NCBI GenBank assembly: GCA_965220535.1
Contig: OZ244833.1
Location: forward strand, 1,178,001 to 1,242,000
Source: HK1 sp965220535
Lineage (GTDB): Bacteria > Pseudomonadota > Gammaproteobacteria > HK1
Length of the DNA stretch: 64,000 bases
Direction of reading: 5' to 3'
The translations under genes were made by a program, and so were the position numbers. Position 1 is the stretch's first letter. The number at the start of each line of letters is the position of its first letter. Of the stretch, positions 27,419-36,430 are shown in pieces. Under the pieces are notes generated by a model. It was not told the origin of the DNA. It saw only the letters and a program-made list of their open reading frames with translations, and did no database searches.

Positions 27419-28603
27419 ATGAGCTCGGATCGCTATGACGTGGTGATTGTCGGCGGCGGCGCCACCGGCTGCTCCGCCGCCGTCTTTCTCGGCTTGAATC
27501 CGGACTTCGACGGCAAAACGATGGTCGTCGAGCGCGACCCCACATACGAAAACGCACCCTCGGCCAAAGCCTCCGGGGGCTTCCGACAGCAATTCTCGAT
27601 CCCGGAAAATATCTCCATGGGCCTTTTCGGTATCCGATTCATCAAAAACATCGGTGACTATCTGGCCGTCGACGAGCGCATACCGGACGTCGCCTTTCGC
27701 GAAAGCGGCTATCTGCTGCTCGCCACCGAAAAAGCGCTCCCGGCGATGCAAGAAAGCAACGATCTGCAGCGCGAGATGGGAGCGGATATTTCTTTCAAAC
27801 AACCCGCGGAACTGAACGCGCGATTCCCTTGGCTTGAGCTCGAAGGACTCGTCGGGGGCTTTCTCGGCAACAGCGACGAAGGCCATGTCGATCCCTGGCT
27901 GCTGTTGCAGGCCTATCGCCTCAAAGCCCGCTCCTTGGGCACGACTTTCGTCAAGGACGAGGCGGTGGCTTTGCACGCCGAGGGTGACAAGATCGTCGCG
28001 GTGGAACTCGCCGAGGGCGGCAAGATCGCCTGCGGGGCGGTGGTCGATGCCGCCGGCGCCGGCGGGGCAACGAAGATCTGCAACGATTTGGGTATCGATC
28101 TTCCGATCGAGCCGCGCAAACGGTGTACCTTCGTTTTCGAGTGCCGGGAGGATATCGGCCCCACCCCTTTCACCATCTTTGATACCGGCCTCGTCTTTCG
28201 CTCCGAGGGAAAGGGCTTCATCGCCAACTTCGCCCCGCCGGCGCTGCGCGATCCCCCCACCTTGGATCTCGATGTCGATTATTCGCTCTTCGACGATTTC
28301 ATCTGGCCGGAGTTGGCCCGGCGGGTCCCGGCCTTCGAGGCGATCCGGCTCACCGGCGCATGGTGCTGCCATTACGACTACAACACCCTGGATCAAAACC
28401 TGATCATCGGGCCCGCCCCGCCTTTTTCGAATCTCCATCTCGCCGCCGGATTCTCGGGGCACGGCCTGCAACAATCCCCGGCGGTGGGAAGAGCCTTGAG
28501 CGAACTCATCGTCTACGGGGAATACCGCACGCTCGACCTCGGGCGCTTCGGCTACGAAAGAGTAGCGAAATCCGAAGCGCTGATGGAGCGAAACTGCTAT
28601 TGA
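27419..28603 (+). CDS. FAD-dependent oxidoreductase of the DAO/glycine oxidase family
   Basis: A 394-residue flavoenzyme of the D-amino-acid oxidase/sarcosine oxidase superfamily. The dinucleotide motif V-I-V-G-G-G-A-T-G-C is at about 9-18, and the C-terminal FAD contact is H-L-A-A-G-F-S-G-H-G-L-Q-Q-S-P. The segment S-A-K-A-S-G-G-F-R-Q-Q-F resembles FOXRED1-like and sarcosine or dimethylglycine oxidase relatives, which oxidise secondary amines. AGGAG lies 8 nt before the ATG. It is divergent from the acid-sugar enzyme; substrate unknown. Confidence 0.85.
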   Translation: MSSDRYDVVIVGGGATGCSAAVFLGLNPDFDGKTMVVERDPTYENAPSAKASGGFRQQFSIPENISMGLFGIRFIKNIGDYLAVDERIPDVAFRESGYLLLATEKALPAMQESNDLQREMGADISFKQPAELNARFPWLELEGLVGGFLGNSDEGHVDPWLLLQAYRLKARSLGTTFVKDEAVALHAEGDKIVAVELAEGGKIACGAVVDAAGAGGATKICNDLGIDLPIEPRKRCTFVFECREDIGPTPFTIFDTGLVFRSEGKGFIANFAPPALRDPPTLDLDVDYSLFDDFIWPELARRVPAFEAIRLTGAWCCHYDYNTLDQNLIIGPAPPFSNLHLAAGFSGHGLQQSPAVGRALSELIVYGEYRTLDLGRFGYERVAKSEALMERNCY

Positions 28604-29612
28604 CGCTCACAGAGCAGATGATGGCGGCTTGGCGAAAGCGAAGCGAGGGACCCGAGAACGATACGCCCCTTCGAAAAGACCCGGCCATCCTCGAGAGATC
28701 GAAGGGGGATCGAGGAGGGATCGAAAAACCCGCCGCGCTTGTTCAAGCGCTCGTCGGCTCGGCAAGCCCTTCGCATCCATGACGAGATGCCCCTTCGAAA
28801 AAAACATCCCTCTTTGTTTTCGAGTCGGCGAAGCGTCGGGAAGGCGCTCGCGCAAAAGCTCCGAAGCCCTTATCGCCCTCGGCTCTTCGCAGCCATGGCA
28901 CCGGCGTGGCCGATATTCTTCTTTTCCATCATAAAGTCCCTACGTCATTTCAAGATCAGGTCTTGAGAAATGCCTCGAATAACTCTAGGGCGGGGGATGA
29001 GGGAGGAGCTGACGCGTATGCCGGAGAACATGACCCGCATGGCCACTTCGAAGGCCGTGTTGCTCGAAGCCATCAATCACAAGAACGGCGACGGGAATAA
29101 GTGATCCTCTTTTCTGCCGAGGCCTCGACAAAGGCTCGATGACGGGGAATCGACTTTCCCTTCACCCTCCCGCCTTGTCCCGCCGATCGCGGGCCTTGGC
29201 GCAGTTCAAGTCGACCGGGCAAGGCGGGAGTGGCTCGGCGGGCAATGCAACGCATTGATGAACGCATAAAGAGGGCGGGGAATCATGATGGATAGACTGC
29301 GATCGATGAGAGATCGGCAAATATCGCGAAACGCTCGGTCCCGAAGGAGGGCATGAACCATAGCCACCGGGATATCGACGAGTTCGCCTTCCCTTCGAAC
29401 GAAGGGAACTGTCGCATCGATACCATCGACCGTATATATGCCTTGGGCAAAAGCGCATCGGGAAAGCGGCTGACATACGCATCTTTGACGAGGGGGATCA
29501 ACGGTGATCGGCACATCCTCATTCATCGATGGGCCCTCTGATATGCAATTCAATTTCCCTTTTTTCGGCGCTTTCTCGCCGGTCTTTCACTTCTCGCTCT
29601 TAGCGCTCTTTT
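28604..29612. other. 1.0-kb gene-poor stretch
   Basis: Nothing strong was found. A minus-strand frame at 29206-29553 (115 residues, containing V-D-I-P-V-A-M-V-H-A-L-L-R-D-R-A-F-R-D) has partly protein-like content but its other two minus frames look equally fragmentary, which suggests a decayed gene. A short plus-strand frame at 28970-29104 is listed separately. Confidence 0.4.
28970..29104 (+). CDS. Possible 44-residue small protein
   Basis: Begins M-P-R-I-T-L-G-R-G-M-R-E-E-L-T and ends K-N-G-D-G-N-K. It is predicted mostly helical, with methionines at regular spacing (M-P-E-N-M-T-R-M). No family recognised, only a weak ribosome site (AGGTCTTGAG); could be the tail of a lost gene. Confidence 0.2.
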   Translation: MPRITLGRGMREELTRMPENMTRMATSKAVLLEAINHKNGDGNK

Positions 29613-30767
29613 TCAAGGGATTTTCTCGAGCGCACCTTCCAAGTCCGCGATGATATCTCGGGCATCCTCGATCCCGACCGAAAGCCGCACCAAGCCGTCG
29701 GAAAGACCGCGCGCTCGGCGCTCATGGGCCGGAACATCGACATGGGTCATCGTCGCCGGATGAGTGATCATGCTTTCCAATGCCCCCAAACTCTCGGCGA
29801 GGCGGATCAGCGAAACCGAATTCATCAATTTCCGCCCGGATTCGACCCCCCCTGCGAGTTCGAAAGCGATCATGCCGCCGAAACCCGACATCCGCTCGCA
29901 GGCGAGGGCGTGTTGAGGGTGGGAGGCCAAACCCGGCCAGAGTGTGCGTTCGACCTTCTCATGCCCTTCGAGAAACTCCGCGACCGCCCGGGCGTTTTCC
30001 GAATGCCGAGGCATCCGAAGATGGAGGGTCCTGACCCCCGACAGGGTCAGCCAACAATCGAAGGGGCTCGGGACCGCGCCGACCGCCTTTTGGATGAAGC
30101 GCAGCTGCTCGGCGATCTCGTCGTTCGAAGTGATCAACACCCCGCCGACCACTTGATTGTGGCCGCTCAAGTATTTGGTCGTGCTGTGCATCACGATATC
30201 CGCGCCCGTCTCGATCGGTCGCAGAAACATCGGGGTGGCGAAGGTCGAGTCCACCGCGAGGAGAAGCCCCGCCTCTCGGGCGATGGTCGCCATCGCTTGC
30301 GTATCGGTCAGCGTCAGCAGCGGATTGGAAGGGGTCTCGATCCAGAGCATCCGCGTCTTCGGGCGAATGGCTTCGCGCACCGCTTCGGGGGAGGAACTGT
30401 CGACATAAGAGACCTCGACCGCGCTCTTGACGAGGATGCGTTCGAAATAGCGGAACACTCCGCCGTAGATATCCTTCGAACTCACGACATGATCGCCCGG
30501 GGAGAGCAGACGAAAAACGGCGTCCACCGCCGCCATGCCGCTGCCGAAGAGCACACCGTGTCGTCCGCCTTCGAGGGCCGCCAAATGCTCTTCGAGGATA
30601 CGGCGCGTGGGGTTGGCGGCGCGGGTGTAGTCGAAACCCTTGTCCCGCCCGACCTCCTCGGGGACGAAGGTCGTGCTTTGGTAGATCGGCGGGAGGATCG
30701 CACCGGCCGCCGGATCCGGCTGAATTGCGGCATGGACCGCGCGAGTGTCGAAACTGACGACCGTCAT
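29613..30767 (-). CDS. Trans-sulfuration PLP enzyme (cystathionine gamma-synthase/lyase family)
   Basis: A 384-residue Cys/Met-metabolism PLP enzyme. The cofactor lysine is K198 in H-S-T-T-K-Y-L-S-G-H-N; A-N-P-T-R near 51-55 and F-G-S-G-M-A-A near 74-80 are family motifs binding the PLP phosphate. Such enzymes make or cleave cystathionine, or eliminate from homoserine esters or methionine. Sequence alone does not separate MetB, MetC and MGL activities. It may be cotranscribed with the upstream dehydrogenase (128-bp gap, same strand). Confidence 0.88.
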   Translation of the reverse strand: MTVVSFDTRAVHAAIQPDPAAGAILPPIYQSTTFVPEEVGRDKGFDYTRAANPTRRILEEHLAALEGGRHGVLFGSGMAAVDAVFRLLSPGDHVVSSKDIYGGVFRYFERILVKSAVEVSYVDSSSPEAVREAIRPKTRMLWIETPSNPLLTLTDTQAMATIAREAGLLLAVDSTFATPMFLRPIETGADIVMHSTTKYLSGHNQVVGGVLITSNDEIAEQLRFIQKAVGAVPSPFDCWLTLSGVRTLHLRMPRHSENARAVAEFLEGHEKVERTLWPGLASHPQHALACERMSGFGGMIAFELAGGVESGRKLMNSVSLIRLAESLGALESMITHPATMTHVDVPAHERRARGLSDGLVRLSVGIEDARDIIADLEGALEKIP

Positions 30768-30895
30768 GGTCGGATCCTCGAAGAAGCGAACGAAGAAGAT
30801 GGCTGCCGGGGCTTTTCGGCGAAGAGGGATTCACCGAAGGGCGGCGGTCCGGCGCGCGAACCGTCGGGGAAGGCGCACCGAACGCGCGGCGGATA

Positions 30896-31789
30896 TCAAG
30901 GACGCGTCAGCAAGCGCATCAGACTCGAGGTGTCTTGCCTTCCGCCGCCTCGCATCTGGAGTTTGGCGTAGAACTCGTTGACCAGCGCCGTCAGGGGCAA
31001 AGGCGCGCCGACTCGATGCGCCTGCGCCAGACAAATATCGAGATCCTTGCGCATCCAGTCCACCGCGAAACCGAAATCGAACTCGTCCTTCGCCATCGTC
31101 GATCCGCGATTCTCCATCTGCCATGACTGCGCCGCCCCTTTGGAAATCACCTCGAGCACCTGCTCGGCATCGAGCCCCGATCGAAGGGCGAGATTCAACC
31201 CCTCGGCGAGGCCCTGCACCGCCCCGGCGATGCAGATCTGATTGACCATCTTGGTCAACTGCCCGGAGCCGACCGGACCCATCAGACTGACCGCCCGCGC
31301 ATAAGCGTCGATCACCGGCTTCGAACGCTCGAAGGGCTCGAGGTCGCCACCGACCATGACCGTGAGAACGCCATTTTGCGCACCCGCCTCGCCGCCGGAA
31401 ACCGGGGCATCGAGAAAAGCGATATCGCGCGGCGTCGCCGCCGCGGCCAGTTCTTTCGCCACATCGGCCGAAGCGGTGGTGTGATCGACGAAAACCGTAC
31501 CCGCTTCCATGCCCGCAAAAGCCCCCTCCTTGCCGATCGTCACCTCGCGCACGTCGTCGTCGTTCCCGACACAAGCGAATACGATCTCCCGTCCGGCGGC
31601 GGCAGCGGCGGGGGTATCCGCTTTTCGCCCTTCGAATTCCGCCACCCATTTTTCCGCCTTGGACGGGGTGCGATTGAAAACGACGACATCGTGCCCCGCC
31701 TTTGCAAGATGCCCTGCCATGTGATAGCCCATGACCCCGAGGCCGATAAAAGCCGTCTTGACCGATATCCCGGCATCCGCTGCACTCAT
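30896..31789 (-). CDS. Beta-hydroxyacid dehydrogenase (3-hydroxyisobutyrate dehydrogenase family)
   Basis: A 297-residue NAD(P)-dependent enzyme. The Rossmann motif is G-L-G-V-M-G (16-21), the substrate-binding motif D-A-P-V-S-G-G (128-134) and the catalytic lysine K180 in G-Q-L-T-K-M-V-N-Q. Family members oxidise 3-hydroxyisobutyrate or reduce tartronate semialdehyde or succinic semialdehyde. AAGGAG precedes the ATG. Links to valine breakdown (with the acyl-CoA dehydrogenase and enoyl-CoA hydratase in this window) or sugar-acid metabolism (with the UxaA-type and enolase-superfamily enzymes) are both possible. Confidence 0.88.
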   Translation of the reverse strand: MSAADAGISVKTAFIGLGVMGYHMAGHLAKAGHDVVVFNRTPSKAEKWVAEFEGRKADTPAAAAAGREIVFACVGNDDDVREVTIGKEGAFAGMEAGTVFVDHTTASADVAKELAAAATPRDIAFLDAPVSGGEAGAQNGVLTVMVGGDLEPFERSKPVIDAYARAVSLMGPVGSGQLTKMVNQICIAGAVQGLAEGLNLALRSGLDAEQVLEVISKGAAQSWQMENRGSTMAKDEFDFGFAVDWMRKDLDICLAQAHRVGAPLPLTALVNEFYAKLQMRGGGRQDTSSLMRLLTRP

Positions 31790-32095
31790 TTCTTCGCTCC
31801 TTGGAATAGTCGATTACATCGATGGCGATTTCATCGATGAACGGTGATCTTCGGAAAGTCAAATGCCCTTTCGCTTTCGAACGATCGATTTTTTGACGCC
31901 CTTCTCTCAAGATCAGACAAAAACTTCAGCGCCGGCCTCGCCGCCTCGATTCTTGATCGAAGCCCCCTCGATACGCGCTCGAAGACCAAGGGAAAGGGGG
32001 GATGATATGCCCTCGAAGCCGATGAAGCCGACGTATCGGCATCGCGGTATCGGCATCGCGAGGAGAACGCTCGAAGGGGTTTTGGAGCCTAGTCC
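31790..32095. other. Spacer, no gene seen
   Basis: 306 bp between the 5' end of the dehydrogenase gene and the 3' end of the DUF2058 gene, both minus strand. A plus-strand frame starting at 31863 is arginine/serine-rich and overlaps the DUF2058 gene; I do not support it. Confidence 0.5.
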
Positions 32096-32701
32096 CTACC
32101 AAATCAAATCATCCGGCACTTCGAAGGACTCGTAGCCGTCGTCATTCGTATCGACATCATCGCTCTCGCCGACGATGAAAACCGAAACCTCCGGTCGCAA
32201 GGAGCGGATACGCTCGCCCGCGGCTCGGGGCACCGTATAGTTCGAACGCCGAAAACCGACCACGACGAGCTCTCCTCGAAGCAGCCGCTCCCGCTGCTTC
32301 GGATCCAAGTGGATACGTTTGACGCGCCCATGGCGGACAAAATGAAAGGCCAGCGTTTCGGCCTTGGCGTCGACCCTCTCCGCTTGCTCGTCGAGTATCC
32401 GACGGATCTCCGCGTTATGCCGCTGCCGGATAGCCAACTCCTCTTCGCTCGTCGGCACCGGAGCCTTCGGATCGCCGCCGCGCTCGCTCGTCGGGGGCGG
32501 TTTCGGTCGAGGCGATCCGATGATATCGGACGCATCCGGCGGCGATGCGGATCGCGGGGGTCGCTCCTTTTTCGAGCGAGCCCTTCGACGGTGGCGGGCC
32601 TTGGCCTTACCCCCGCCGGTCTTTTCGGTGCGCGATCCTCCGCTCCGATCGACGGGGGTGAATCCCGCTTTCATCAATGCATCGCGTAATGATCCGGACA
32701 C
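32096..32701 (-). CDS. DUF2058 (YaiL-type) protein
   Basis: A 201-residue member of DUF2058, a family found mainly in Gammaproteobacteria and loosely described as nucleoprotein or polynucleotide-associated. The N-terminus L-R-D-A-L-M-K-A-G-F matches the family start; residues 25-55 are strongly basic, and the C-terminal half F-V-R-H-G-R-V-K-R-I-H-L-D-P-K-Q-R-E-R-L matches the conserved strand-turn region. The middle is longer and richer in proline and serine than usual. The molecular role is unknown. Confidence 0.82.
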   Translation of the reverse strand: MSGSLRDALMKAGFTPVDRSGGSRTEKTGGGKAKARHRRRARSKKERPPRSASPPDASDIIGSPRPKPPPTSERGGDPKAPVPTSEEELAIRQRHNAEIRRILDEQAERVDAKAETLAFHFVRHGRVKRIHLDPKQRERLLRGELVVVGFRRSNYTVPRAAGERIRSLRPEVSVFIVGESDDVDTNDDGYESFEVPDDLIW

Positions 32702-32870
32702 TTCGAAAAACCCCTTTCCGATATCGACTATGCTGCAGAATTCCGAAATATCCGTTCCTTTGCAAAAGAAACGAACGCTTGAATCAAGGTGCCACGGTCT
32801 TCGGATCCGGCCAAGTCGGGCTCGCGACGAGCCTTCGTTTCTTCGCCCCTCGACGACACTCCCGAAGCCG

Positions 32871-33332
32871 ATGAAAAAATTGCTGATCGTCGTTCATTCG
32901 CAATCCGGCAAAACCGCTTCGATGGCCGAGGCGGTGCTAAGGGGGGCAATGGAATCCGGGGCTTCGGATATCGAGGCGAGATCGCTTTTTGCCGCCCAAG
33001 CCGGCCCCCTCGATCTGATCCGCAGCGACGCCGTGGTTTTCGCGACCCCGGAAAACTTCGGCTATATGGCCGGGGCGATGAAGGATTTTCTGGATCGGGT
33101 CTTTTATCCCTGCCAAGGTCGCTTGGAGGGCATGCCTTATGCCGTGGTAGTGGGGGCGGGCAACGACGGCAGCGGCGCCCTCGGCGCCTTGCAACGGATC
33201 GTGCGCGGGCTGGCCTTGCACGAAGTCCAAGAAGCGATCATCTGCCGAGGGCCGCTGACCCCCGAGACCGTCGAACGCTGCAAGGAATTGGGCGCTTCGA
33301 TGGGCGCCGGTCTTGCACTGGGGATATTTTAA
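32871..33332 (+). CDS. Flavodoxin-like FMN protein / NAD(P)H reductase
   Basis: A 153-residue flavodoxin-fold protein. The FMN phosphate loop is H-S-Q-S-G-K-T-A-S-M (about 9-18), and F-A-T-P-E-N-F-G-Y-M-A-G-A-M-K-D-F matches WrbA/NADPH-dependent FMN-reductase-type proteins. The start at 32871 fits the family N-terminus K-K-L-L-I-V-V. It is divergent from DUF2058 with a 169-bp gap. Partner unknown. Confidence 0.83.
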   Translation: MKKLLIVVHSQSGKTASMAEAVLRGAMESGASDIEARSLFAAQAGPLDLIRSDAVVFATPENFGYMAGAMKDFLDRVFYPCQGRLEGMPYAVVVGAGNDGSGALGALQRIVRGLALHEVQEAIICRGPLTPETVERCKELGASMGAGLALGIF

Positions 33333-33829
33333 AGAGCGACTCGTGTCCCTTGGATCAGCTCTATCCCGCCGTCCTATCCCGCCGAACCCTCGTCGCATCG
33401 TTCCCGCCCTTCGTCGATGCCGACCCTTTAGCAAGCACGATTTCATCTTCGAATCGAAACGGGATACCCAAGGCCCGGTTGTCCTCCGCTCGATCTCGCG
33501 ATTTTGCATCCCTAATCCCCGCAAGCGATCCGAAGATCGAACCGAACCGGCGTGATTCCTCGGGGCCTTGTCTCGCTTATCGACATCGCTTATCGACTTT
33601 TCCGCGTATCGGCAATGCGCTTTCGCTCGGCGATCGCTCGGATCGCCTCTTTCGCCCTCTATCCGATCGCGAGGCGATCCGGTCTTTCCTTCCGACGCAA
33701 AGAAAAACCCCGGCTTCTTTCGAAGCCGGGGTCCAATCTTCAACGTCGGGCACTTCGACATCGGGCACTTGAAACTCTCGCATTCGCGCTTCGAGTTTCC
33801 GCTGCCGGGAGTGACCCTTCAGGCGGCCC
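33333..33829. other. Spacer between convergent genes
   Basis: 497 bp with no supported gene. It contains the terminator of the exported-protein gene and, next to it, a near repeat TCGGGCACTT at 33746 and 33760. Confidence 0.6.
33703..33731 (-). terminator. Strong intrinsic terminator of the 866-residue exported protein
   Basis: A perfect 10-bp stem CCCCGGCTTC / GAAGCCGGGG with a 4-nt loop, followed on the minus strand by five T. It lies about 100 bp after the stop of the exported-protein gene, so that gene and possibly the upstream gsp transcript end here. Confidence 0.9.
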
Positions 33830-36430
33830 TTAGGGGGTGCCCATGCTGATATTGGTGTTGTTGGTGAGAATTCCACCCGAGCGCACCAATACTTGAGTGG
33901 AGACATCGCCGCCGCGAGTCATCACTTCGCAGGACAGACGACCGTTCGAAGGCCCGCCCCAATGACGAGTGGCATCGAAGCCCTCGCCCGAAAGGATGTC
34001 GGCGATCTCCTCGGCGGTCAACACTTCGGTCGCCTTGCCATTGATCCGACCGGAAAGCTCGCCGAACCACGTTGCGCCGGTTTGGTTGGAGCACCGAAGG
34101 GAAACATCGCAACCGGCGTCTTGCTCGCACCGAATACGGATGAAGGCATCGTCGGGAGAGGAAGGTGGCGGAATGGCGTAGGCGACCGCCATCGATTGCA
34201 CCGCGCTCAACTCGAAGAGCGTGGTATTGGGGTTGGATGTCATATCCTCGTAAGACGCATTGTTGAAGTCGACCGAGGCCGTCATGTTATAGATCTCGCC
34301 GTGCTCCAAGGGAGTGGCTCCGGTCGAATCGATGGCGCCGCTCGGGACATAGAGCAAGGACTTCACCAGCGTCTTTTTGCCACCGCTGCCGCTGCTGAGA
34401 TCCATCACATCCTTGAGCCTTCCTTGATAGGCGGCCTGCTGGACGGCTTTCAAACCCTCGTAGCTGCTGCCGGTGACTGTGGCCGCCACCAAAGCGCCGT
34501 GGGATGGAGTGGGAGAGACCCGAAGATGGAAAAAGTCGTTGGGCGAAACGGAGTTGGCGGCAAAGATTTCGCCTGCGGCATTGAGAATCGGAACGGGGTC
34601 CCTACCCGTCGGAGGCCAAGATTCATGATCTCTCTTTCTAATCTGGATTTCCGTGGAGTAGACGAGAGAGATATTGGCCATGCCGAGGTCGAAGACATTG
34701 GCGCTTTTATTGGCCCGAAGACCGGAAACCGCATCCGGGGTCAGCACAACCGATTTGTTCGGTGTATTCCCTCCGGCACCGGCGGCTCTCGTGCGATCGT
34801 TGACATTGATCTTGGCCCTTTCGGTATAGCCTTTGACCTCTAGATCCACTGCCTGCGCGGCCTTGGCATAGATGCATTCGCGAGCGCCTTGGATACGCTC
34901 CGAACGACATTTGGAAACGCCGTTGGCCCCATCGGGAAAGTAGTTATTGCCCGATTTCGTCGCCGAGGCGACGGAAGCGCTGATAAATACCATCTCGTCA
35001 TCGCCGAGACCGGTACCCATCAAAGCGGGTATCTCGAATCGGATGTAGTCCCCGATCTTTATAGGAGCGGTACTGCCGGATGAAACGCGGAAAACGACCT
35101 GATTATCACCGACATTCCCGCCTTGTATCCGCTGGACCGCGGCGTTGCCGATTTCTTGATTGTCGCCTCCATTACGTACACTGACATGCGAGGGTGCCAT
35201 TACGTCGCCGAAGGCCGCGCCATGCAAATTCAAGGTGATCTCACCTGAATTCTCGGTGTCGACCGGCTTACGGAACTGCAAGACGAAATAACCCTCGTCA
35301 TCCTTGGACGTGGGTGTTATTCCGTCGCTACCGAAGCTTATCTCGCCGTGTTTGCCGCGCATCAGAACCAGATTGGACGAATCGGCCCCGAACATCTCTT
35401 TGGCGTAAACGACGACACCGCCTTCGACTTGTTGCTGCAGGGTCGGGATACCGGAGTCGATATCATCCGGGTCGAGCCTCTCGACGATGAAAACGGAGAC
35501 CTCTCGCATGATCTGTGCGCCGTTGCCATCGATTGCGGTGTATCCGTCCAAACAATAATGGCCGTTGCAGCTTCCCTGAGTAGTAGCAGGAATCTCGGTA
35601 GCGCCCGACACCCTCAGGACATTGCGACCTGAGATGTGGTTCAAAAAGTCAACGTTATTGATTCTCGAGCCGCTGGTGAAGGAGTAGGAGACATCGCCGA
35701 TACCGTCTGTACCGCCGGGCACACCTGCGAGAGAATATTCGACAGTGCTGTCACCTGCGTTCATGCTCGGAATGCCGAGCGAATAGAGGTGATCGGCGCC
35801 CCAGTCGAATTCCTCGAGGCTGACGGTGAATTGCTGTTTCGCATCGGCCTCATCGATGGAATTACCGTCTGACGCTAGCTTAGCCGAAACGAAGGTCAGA
35901 ATATCACCTGCCTTGAAGGAGTGGGCACTGTCCAAAAGGAGCGCGATCTCGTCGGTATCGGCTGCGAGTGCTGCTGAGACATCGGCCGCTCCGGCGGATG
36001 TCGCAGTGGAGACGCTCGGCGGTCGAAGGTTCGGTCTGTCGTCGGCGGTATAATGCGTTGTAGCACGATCCGTAAGATCCCCATCTACGAGATCCGTGAT
36101 GCCAGCGAACTTCGACGTAAAAATGAAGGTTTTGTAACTGCTCGTACTAGGACCGACAGCAGCCCGACCGCTACCGAGATTCGGCTTGAAAGCGAGAATA
36201 ATGACATCTCCTGTTTGAGTGCCAGTATTACCGCCCGATTTATCGGGGTATCTGGTTTCGTAAAGCGTGGCGCGGAAATCCGCTTCTTGTGCCTGCACCG
36301 GCTGAAGGGCCATCAACACCGCACCCGCCATAGCAGTGATGAGCGCCAGAACGCGCCCTGTAGCCGATCCGTTTCCGAAAGGCCGAAAAATGGCCGCCGG
36401 TTCGGCAAAAAACGATTTCAGGATGAACAT
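33830..36430 (-). CDS. Large exported protein of unknown family (long paralogue)
   Basis: An 866-residue protein, family not recognised. Signal peptide: M-F-I-L-K-S, hydrophobic core at about 27-42, likely cut after A47 (P-V-Q-A). The ribosome site GAGGAGCG with GCAACA before ATG resembles that of the short paralogue. Residues about 330-866 align along their length with the 616-residue protein at 2812-4662: V-V-Y-A-K-E-M-F-G versus L-I-F-A-R-E-I-F-G, G-N-N-Y-F-P-D-G versus G-D-N-Y-F-P-A-G, and the final 118 residues with cysteines at 768, 774, 780 and 834. The N-terminal 280 residues of the mature protein are extra and show similar turns (F-K-A-G-D-I-L-T-F), suggesting an added module. It lies downstream of gspD on the same strand, so it is a candidate substrate of the type II system; that link is inference. 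Confidence 0.8.
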   Translation of the reverse strand: MFILKSFFAEPAAIFRPFGNGSATGRVLALITAMAGAVLMALQPVQAQEADFRATLYETRYPDKSGGNTGTQTGDVIILAFKPNLGSGRAAVGPSTSSYKTFIFTSKFAGITDLVDGDLTDRATTHYTADDRPNLRPPSVSTATSAGAADVSAALAADTDEIALLLDSAHSFKAGDILTFVSAKLASDGNSIDEADAKQQFTVSLEEFDWGADHLYSLGIPSMNAGDSTVEYSLAGVPGGTDGIGDVSYSFTSGSRINNVDFLNHISGRNVLRVSGATEIPATTQGSCNGHYCLDGYTAIDGNGAQIMREVSVFIVERLDPDDIDSGIPTLQQQVEGGVVVYAKEMFGADSSNLVLMRGKHGEISFGSDGITPTSKDDEGYFVLQFRKPVDTENSGEITLNLHGAAFGDVMAPSHVSVRNGGDNQEIGNAAVQRIQGGNVGDNQVVFRVSSGSTAPIKIGDYIRFEIPALMGTGLGDDEMVFISASVASATKSGNNYFPDGANGVSKCRSERIQGARECIYAKAAQAVDLEVKGYTERAKINVNDRTRAAGAGGNTPNKSVVLTPDAVSGLRANKSANVFDLGMANISLVYSTEIQIRKRDHESWPPTGRDPVPILNAAGEIFAANSVSPNDFFHLRVSPTPSHGALVAATVTGSSYEGLKAVQQAAYQGRLKDVMDLSSGSGGKKTLVKSLLYVPSGAIDSTGATPLEHGEIYNMTASVDFNNASYEDMTSNPNTTLFELSAVQSMAVAYAIPPPSSPDDAFIRIRCEQDAGCDVSLRCSNQTGATWFGELSGRINGKATEVLTAEEIADILSGEGFDATRHWGGPSNGRLSCEVMTRGGDVSTQVLVRSGGILTNNTNISMGTP

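Noticed and set aside
31863..32135. A 90-residue plus-strand gene
   Set aside because: It overlaps the 3' end of DUF2058 on the other strand and lacks any supporting signal.
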